In this document: positions 57,493 through 64,000 of the stretch, in pieces
Layout of the letters: every line of letters begins with the position of its first letter
How positions within the stretch are numbered: position 1 is the first letter of the stretch
Source: Pinus tabuliformis
Lineage: Eukaryota; Streptophyta; Pinopsida; Pinales; Pinaceae
Length of the DNA stretch: 64,000 nt
Assembly: GCA_031772625.1 (NCBI GenBank)
Contig: CM062813.1
Location: 689,574,420 to 689,638,419 of the forward strand
Direction of reading: 5' to 3'
Program-made: the position numbers and the translations under genes
The notes under the pieces: model-generated
What the model saw: only the letters and a program-made list of their open reading frames with translations
The model's database searches: none
Told to the model about the DNA's origin: nothing

Positions 57493-59656
57493 TGTAACAA
57501 CCCTGGTGAAAATTCCATGTAAAAATATATAAGGCCACGGTGATGGGACACGTATTCAACCTGAATGGTGGGGAAAACATCCTAGTCGGTGCTCATTCGG
57601 TTTATTATGGCTAAAGGAAATTGACAAAGGCAATGGATAAGGCTTTGGAAAGGCAAAATGGAATTAATTGGCATTTATTTATGAAAATAATGGAAATTAG
57701 GAGAAAAGGAAGTTGAAAGGTCATAGATTGCATGTGAGGAGGAAATTGAAGGAAAATAATGGAAAATGAAGAAAATAGAGGCCTCATTGATAAAAAGGCT
57801 TCTGAGGATCAGTGGGCAAGGCTTGATCATTGTAAGCTTGGTCAGTTCGTTTGGATCTCTCTCACTATTCTCTCTCTCTCACTCTTGGACACTTAGAGTT
57901 TTCTTGGAGCACTCTTGGAGAGTTTGGCATAATTGGAGTTTTTGAGCAAGAAGGCAAAGGAAGAGAAGGAAAGTGCAAGAGGGCACTGGGATCAACAGCT
58001 ACGATGGGTTTTTCTTTCATGTACTGAGTTGCATGTATCTTTTCCTTACTAGTTTTGGCTTGCATGGCACATGCATTTGGTTTCTTGGTTGTGATATGTC
58101 ATTGGCATGGAGGATTGCCTGCATTGAAAGTGGATTTTCTTAGCGTTTCCATTTCCTGGATAACCATGGTTTTGTGGGTTCATTTCTTTGTTTTTATGGT
58201 TGGTTCTAATGTTTCCGTAGCTTGGGTTGAGTTACTAGTTCCTGGAGACTTGGTTGGACAAACATTGTAGAAGCCCTGTAACAACTTGGATTGAGTTAAT
58301 TGTCTTGGAAACCTTTATTGGACAAACACTCTGGAAGCTCTGTAACAACTTGGGTTGTGTTACTAGTCCTGGAAGCCTTGGTTGGACAAACGATCTAGAA
58401 GCCCTTGGTGGGTTGAGTTACTAGTCTTGGAAGCGTTGGTTTGAAAAATTCTCTGGAAGCCCGACGACAACTGTGGGTGAGATACCAGTCCTGGAAGCCA
58501 TGGTTGGACAAATGATCTGGAAGTCTGACGACAGTTGTGGGTTGAGTTACTAGTCCTGGAAGTCGGGTTGGAACAAACGATCTAGAGCCTTGGAAGGCTT
58601 GGGTAGAGACAAATCTGATGATGGTTTTGTGATGTCTTACCATGAGGTGGAATCACTATTTGATGGGTTGAGATGGTTTGGCCTCTGAAAGCCCTCGATG
58701 GTTTTGATTGATGTGTTTTATGAGATCCCACATTCATGCTTGGAATATGGCACAGGGGTGATTGGATGAAGAGAGATTTGGCTCAGCCATGTCTATGGTC
58801 GGGTGGAACGTGGTTGTCCCATACTGCGTTGGCTTTTGCATTATTAATATAAGGTCATTTGTCCATGTTATCTCATGAGTATTATACTAGTTTATATGTG
58901 GATTATATGGTTGTTGTTTCCTTGATATTTCTGTTGTTATTATGTTGGTTATGAATATGTATTATGACAGTGGCTATGTATGGCTCCCATCATGTTTTTA
59001 CTTGTATACGAATGAAAAATGTATCTATGGCCTAATGGATGAATCTGCAGCTAAAGTGATAAGGAATTAGTGCCTCATAGCGAATCTCAGATAAGTATGA
59101 GACCCTTCACTTAGATTTGTCATTTAAACTTGTAGGTTACATTGATGCCAAGTGTTTGAATTAATGTCATTCCTGGTTGGGGATGGTCAAGCCTAGTACT
59201 GGAGTTATTTTTTGGTTCACTAGTCTTGTCATCATGTGTTTAATGGATTCCGAAATTTATAGCAAGTTCTGGGCAATGTCCAGAATTCTGGGCTTGAAAA
59301 GTGCCTTAAATTCCCCAAACTCTAGCACATGTCTGTTGGAAATAGTCTCTGGATGTAGGCATGTAATGTTGTGGGATCGTTGAGAGCTCTTTGGACGATG
59401 GCATGCCCATAGCATGGGCATGTCCAGAGGTTTAATAGCTTAAAAACTCAGTGGAACCCAGGGGCTGGTTAGTAGAAAAGTTGGGATGGTTCCTGGGAGT
59501 CCTGTTGTTGATGTTGAAGGTCTGTATGGTGTGTTTCTGTTGGTTCCACTTCCTTAACGTGATTTTAGGAGGTCGAATCATATCATAGTAAATTCTCGTC
59601 ACATGTTTACCCCTGTTGGACGGTTACTTGGGTAGATGTGGGAGGAGGGTGTTACA
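57493..59656 (+). repeat. Array LTR-c (shared)
   Basis: 2164 bp, TGTAACAACCCTGG...GTGTTACA. TATATAAGG is at 57526-57534. The minisatellite (about 58220-58600) has six copies. Followed by a perfect primer site TGGTATCAGAGC at 59660-59671. Confidence 0.9.
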
Positions 59657-60873
59657 GAGTGGTATCAGAGCATGGTTCACCCCTTGAATTGGATGGGCGG
59701 TGTGTTGGTCATGCATTCATGTCAGTTGCATATGTGTTCCTTCTACCTGTAGTCCATGTGCTTGTTGAATTTGCATGGTGTTGATCATGGTTTTAACGAT
59801 GTTTCCATGTGAAGGTTGATGGTGTTGTTGTGGGTTATGATGTCATGAGTGTAGGGTTGTATATGCATTTGTTAGGCATGTTAGTGTCCATATGTTGTTA
59901 TGCATGCATTGTCAAGGTTATGGTTATGAATGTATGGTAGGCCAAACATGCTTTTTGAGGTCATTGTCTCCAATTAGGTCATCATGATGATATTGGTATG
60001 CTATGATGCTAATGTGTTGGATGAGATAGAGTAGGAGATGCAGATCATTAAAGTGAAGTTGCAACACTTGACCTCGAGGCAAGAGCATGTCATCATGCAT
60101 ATATTGTATGTTTGGCATGTAGGTATGTTAGTTAATTGATTGTCATATGAATTAGGGTTATATGCATTGGTTTATGTACATGTCTATTGATGTTATGGTT
60201 ACATACATCATAAATGTTAGTTGATTAGTGTAGTCATATGCACATATGTCTGATAGTTATGAATGATAGTAACCCGTGGTTACATGCATTGCTATTATTG
60301 TTTTATGTTAGATAAATTGATGATTAGGTGACATGTTGTTGTTGAGTATGTTATAGGTTAACTTGTTGTTGTTATATGATAGTTAGCTTGATGTTTAGGT
60401 TAGATTTTCTTGTTGAGTATGTTATAGGTTAACTTGTTGTTGTTATATGATAGTTAGCTTGATGATTAGGTTATATGTTGTTGATGTGCATGATATATAA
60501 CTTGTTGTTGTTATAGGCTAGTAACTTGATGTTTTGGGTTATTACATTAAGACTTTGATGTTATATGTATCCTACTAAGTTGGATTGGTCTATGAGGATG
60601 GTTAGGGTTATGACATTCAAGTATGAGTCGAACTATTTATGGCATTGTGTTGTATTAATCTAGACTAATCGTACATATGTGATTGTTATGAATGAACGAA
60701 AAATGTTTATGAGCTTATGATTTTATTTTATTTTCTGTAGAAAAAGGCGTAATTTTATTAATGAAAACAAAATTACATGTTGCATTGGCTAAGAGACAAC
60801 ATCATCTAGTCAAAGACCGATGATAATCAGAAACAAGCAGAAAATACAAGATAATATACATGATGGGAAAAAG

Positions 60874-61920
60874 CTAAGCTTTTCTCCCCTTCTTTTTCTC
60901 GACCCTTCGCCATTCCCCTTGGGACGACACCGAAGAGACAAGTGCTAGCTGATTCCCTACATCCATTTTGGCATTGTCCTTGTCTGAATCCAAATTATCG
61001 GATGAGTGAATACGCTTATTCCCACTGATGTCCCCATCATCAGGAATCAAGTCTGCTTGCACCCGGTGATTTTGAGTTTCGGTTGGGACTTGTGGGGTTC
61101 CCCCCTGTGATTCAGGTTCCATTGACGTTTGGCTATTTCCCTTTGGTGATGGTTCATCCTCAGCTTTGTCCTCCTCCTCTTCGGGTTCCGGTGGGGGATA
61201 TTGCCAACCTTTGGGTTATTTCCCAAGAATTTTCTTTTCTTGAGTTCCTTTTTTAGCTTCTGGACACGAATTATGTAGGTGCCATGTTTGCCTACAATTC
61301 CTACACTTGAAAGTTGTGTTCTCATAATCTAAAATCTGTGTCCAAATCTGCTTGTTGTGTATTAGGCGGATGTTGTCTGGTAGGCCTCCACTGAGGTCTA
61401 CTTCTACACATATACGTGCATAAGTGTAGACACTTTCCTCTATTCGTTGGGAATCAGTCTTGATGAACTGCCCAAAACTATTGCAAATGCCAACTAGGAC
61501 CCTATTGTCCCAGAAATGTAGGGGGAGATTTTGCATCTGAACCCAAACCGTCATTCTGGAGACTACCATGGTATTTGCATCAAAGTTAGGAAACCAGGGA
61601 GTAGTGAAGAGGCCAGTCAAACCCTAGAAACATGGTCCTTCCTGAAGGATTATGTCTCTAGCTTCAGGTGTTGGGAAATTTACAATAAAGAATCCTTTTG
61701 AGCAGAGATGTATATCGCATTCTAATGACCAGTTAGTTAAAATCCAGTGGAAAAGTCCAACTGGTTTTGGCCAGAAGCAGTTAAAACAGAAAATAATTGC
61801 ATGGGATTCAAAAGAGGCATAATGCTCATCTGTTTCAGGTGAGTCTATGTTTAGTTCTGGGGTGTAGTTTAGTTGCTCCACTATGTATGGGCTTGGATCA
61901 TTTCTTGCCTGCTTGTTGGT
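60874..61920 (-). pseudogene. LINE ORF1: DUF4283-type domain and CCHC knuckle
   Basis: One minus-strand frame from about 61920 to 60874, with stops at 61621-61623 and 61216-61218. It reads NIDSPETDEHYASFESHAI, 'GFFIVNFPTPEARDIILQEG', MTVWVQMQNLPLHFWDNRVL and ARICVEVDLSGGLPDNIRL, as in plant LINE ORF1 proteins with DUF4283. A knuckle CRNCRQTWHLHNSC (CX2CX4HX4C) follows, then an acidic tail ending GEWRRVEKKKGRKA. ORF1 binds its RNA to form the transposition particle. The 3' untranslated part is only about 140 bp. Confidence 0.85.
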
Positions 61921-61940
61921 TCAGAGGCTGTGGTTTTTCC

Positions 61941-62250
61941 CTAAAAAATGTTCTTGAATGATAGTCCCCCATTTGCGTGCTTCTGTTTTGTTCCCGAGCC
62001 TATTGTTGTGCTACCTCCCAAGCCTGATTTGCAGTTTGTTGTAGCCCCACCACGTAATCTCAGGTTGAGCGTAATGGTGAAAGCAACAAGGTTATGATAC
62101 TCCTTCAAGGATCGGTGGTCATGTAATGCTTTGCCTTCGAAGATCAAATTTTGTGATTGGGCAGGGTATCCAAATTTTTTCGAGATGTTTTGCTTCAGTT
62201 CTATCACTTTGTCTATGTATTTTACCCAGATTAAAACTGAAGACCTCGCA
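61941..62250 (-). pseudogene. Ubiquitin-like domain ahead of LINE ORF1
   Basis: Minus-strand frame: VLIWVKYIDKVIELKQNISK, FGYPAQSQNLIFEGKALHD, HRSLKEYHNLVAFTI, TLNLRLRGG, then ATTNCKSGLGG and a stop at 61941. It matches ubiquitin from the first helix (IDNVKAKIQ-like) through LIFAGKQLEDGRTL to the LRLRGG end; about a dozen residues of the first beta-hairpin are missing. Gly-Gly ends near 62050 and is followed by more protein, not by a stop, so it would be a fusion. The ORF1 frame begins 20-60 bp further on after a stop and a frame change, so domain and ORF1 were probably one protein. Confidence 0.75.
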
Positions 62251-62284
62251 GGGGTTTTTAAAAAAATTTGGAAACAGGGTGAAA

Positions 62285-63109
62285 TTACCAAGTGAATAGT
62301 TCGAAAGGTGCAGAGGGTTGAGGGGGGCACATGCAGGCGAGGAACATATGTCGACCCACCACCTTCGGGCCCTGAACCAAACCCAGAACTGGCCGAAGCA
62401 TAGGAGGGTTGATGTTTGAGCATTCGCGCTGGGACGAAGGCCATTCCAGGGAGCCAATAGAGGCTGAAGGTTGTGAAGCCTGCCCTCCGGATGAGGTATA
62501 CCAAACTCCCCACGTAGTGATAAAGCCTCGAAGCGACAGAGGACCCGTTTCCACCGCAACGCCAAAAACCCTGTGACCCATTCGCCTGAACACACCGACA
62601 GCAAAGCCGCTCCCCAAAGCCAACCCATTTGCAAGAAGCAGGCTGCCACAGGGGATCGCGTCTCCTATCCTGCAAAAAACACATTCAAAGTTCGCTGAGG
62701 AAAGGGCAGTCCTCTCAAGTCGTTGAAGCATCCAACACAGCTGCGATAGACGTATCATTCTGAGAGAGCCGACCTCAATGGACCCAAAAGGATAAGGAGA
62801 ACGAAAGCAGCAGAGCAACAATGGTCTAGTTGCTCGGCAACCAGAGACCTCCTTTGGACATTTAGCTCCTGTTCCGTCAAGTTCCAGGTTGCCGCAAACC
62901 AATATCCTGTTTGTTCCCTCTGAATTGATCCATGTGGTGAAACCCATCCGAGATAAATGAGCCTCCCTAGACCTGGTGCATCAGATTCCTTGTTGCCTAG
63001 TGAGCCAACCGAGGGAAGGAACATGAAGGTTGCTATGAAACCCCCATTTTCGCTAAGGTAAACCCTAGTTCTGTTTTGCTCCATTTTTCAGAATCTATTA
63101 TTATTCTCT
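62285..63109 (-). other. G/C-richer 5' region of the LINE-derived element
   Basis: About 0.8 kb with higher G+C than its surroundings and overlapping long minus-strand frames (62947-62285, 220 codons; 63084-62755, 109 codons). None shows a domain I know. It is most easily read as the element's 5' untranslated region and internal promoter. An ATG at 63084 (MEQNRTRVYLSENGG) lies 25 bp from the 5' end. Confidence 0.5.
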
Positions 63110-64000
63110 TGTTTATGAGCTTATGATGTGAACATGTTAGTTAGTTACTGTTATGGATATCATGATCTTATTGATGTTTGAGCTGATGTGTTGTGAAGTT
63201 GTGTCGTGCTAACTAGATTGATTGTGTAGACAAGAAAGCCTCCCCTGAGACACATTAAGGTATGAGTTTTCTTATGTCATATACTTGATGTTTCATTATT
63301 TGATTATGTCGTCTATTTGGTGTTTGAGTTCTTGGTGTATATTATGTGATCTAGTTGATTTATTTAACATGGTATGTTTGCAAGTTGGTTGAACGTTTGA
63401 TGAATTGCATAATATGAGTATGTGTTCAAATGATATTGCTTTAAGATGATTGTACTAACACATATGTGTTGAGAAAATTGATATGTACTTGAGTGTTAGT
63501 AGGTGATAGTTGTAGAATTATTTATTATGACTGATGAATGTGGGTTGATTGTTGAGTTTGATATGGTTGCTAGTCTTGGTGAAGGTTTATTTCAAATTCA
63601 TAGATATTATTCTCTTGATATTTGGAACATGTGGTTGACATGTGTGAGCAGTTGCAGGAAACATGCTCGGTATTAGCATGACAAGGTAATAATTGATATG
63701 ATTATATAAATAATAGTTGGATGATGTGATAGCTCATAATAAGACTCAATCACAGAAAGGTAATTGGTAAAAGAAAGGAATTGGATAGGAATTACTTTGG
63801 CCATGTTTGGAAACCCCAATTATAAACTAATGAGTGCTTTACATACAGGAGTATTCTTAACCTTGACTTTGTCTGACATTATGGGGATATACGTTATATT
63901 TATGAACATGTATTTGACAAGTATATCAACTAGTTGCTAGTTATAACTAGATGTGTCAAATGAATTGGAGTCCCTTGAGAGATGGCGTGGATGTGTTTAG

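Larger units (their letters stand above)
60721..63109 (-). mobile_element. LINE-derived element with ORF1 only and a ubiquitin-like domain
   Basis: The 17-bp direct repeat TGTTTATGAGCTTATGA lies at 60704-60720 and 63110-63126, exactly at the ends of a 2389-bp insertion. The minus strand ends GCCTTTTTCTACAG plus an A-rich tail (AAAATAAAATAAAA, 60721-60734), as expected for a LINE. It encodes an L1-type ORF1 (60874-61920) preceded by a ubiquitin-like domain (about 62050-62250). No endonuclease or reverse transcriptase is present. The long target duplication and tail fit target-primed insertion with enzymes supplied by another LINE. Confidence 0.85.
37786..64000 (+). mobile_element. Tandem array of large non-coding LTR units (LARD-like)
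   Basis: Three LTRs in the same direction (37786-39898, 51178-53385, 57493-59656) alternate with three related interiors; the last runs off the window. The second and third LTRs each have a purine tract before and a primer site after, so they are shared LTRs and not solo copies. Without the nested gypsy at 43938-49810, unit 1 is about 7.5 kb; unit 2 is 6.3 kb. No gag or pol motif is visible in the interiors. LTR ends, leader and 3' region match the coding element at 29713-37785. Confidence 0.88.
59657..64000 (+). other. Array interior 3 (non-coding, cut by the window end), with a LINE insertion
   Basis: Parallel to 39899-41905 of interior 1 once the insertion 60721-63109 is removed. No coding seen outside the insertion. 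The unit continues beyond 64000. Confidence 0.85.

Noticed and set aside
62051..62250. A host ubiquitin gene
   Set aside because: The domain lacks the first hairpin, is followed by more coding after Gly-Gly, and lies inside a LINE insertion bounded by target duplications.

Overview
This window looks like repetitive DNA from a plant nuclear genome, most likely a large-genome seed plant. A gymnosperm is my best guess from the style of the elements; that guess is not proven by the sequence. I see no intact host gene, tRNA, rRNA or CRISPR array. Almost everything is LTR retrotransposon or LINE sequence, nested several layers deep. Every primer-binding site I can find is a version of TGGTATCAGAGC, the usual plant initiator-Met tRNA type.

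Layout. (1) 1-2069: the start of a minus-strand copia-like LTR, then degenerate tandem repeats. (2) 2075-14431: a decayed Ty3/gypsy chromovirus with 1.3 kb LTRs. It is split by a second LTR element (4257-10559, minus strand) with a perfect GCTCA target duplication. That second element has no recognisable reverse transcriptase or integrase; its only visible gene encodes a coiled-coil/G-patch/zinc-knuckle protein. (3) 14432-20221: local duplications, a truncated exon resembling the N-terminus of the vesicle-fusion ATPase NSF, a 5'-truncated L1-type LINE (minus) and a 0.59 kb tandem duplication. (4) 20222-29712: two copia interiors in tandem around a shared middle LTR, both carrying the same catalytic-site defects. 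(5) 29713-37785: a coding but dead Ty3/gypsy element on the minus strand, cut at both ends. (6) 37786-64000: at least three plus-strand copies of a non-coding large LTR unit (LTR-interior-LTR-interior-LTR-interior). Its LTR ends, leader and 3' end match the coding element in (5), so it looks like its non-autonomous partner. Inside this array sit a young, nearly intact gypsy element (43938-49810, target duplication ATGTA) and a 2.4 kb LINE-derived insertion (60721-63109, 17-bp target duplication). That insertion has an ORF1 preceded by a ubiquitin-like domain and has no ORF2.

How the parts relate. The array and its coding relative form a helper/passenger pair. The LINE insertion ends in the same 3' signature as the L1 remnant at 16.3 kb and could have been copied by that kind of machinery. 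The nested G-patch element must depend on another element for all its enzymes. Decay differs between elements: the coding gypsy in (5) keeps one reading frame over 3 kb of pol with only stop codons, while the chromovirus in (2) has lost about 1.3 kb of pol.
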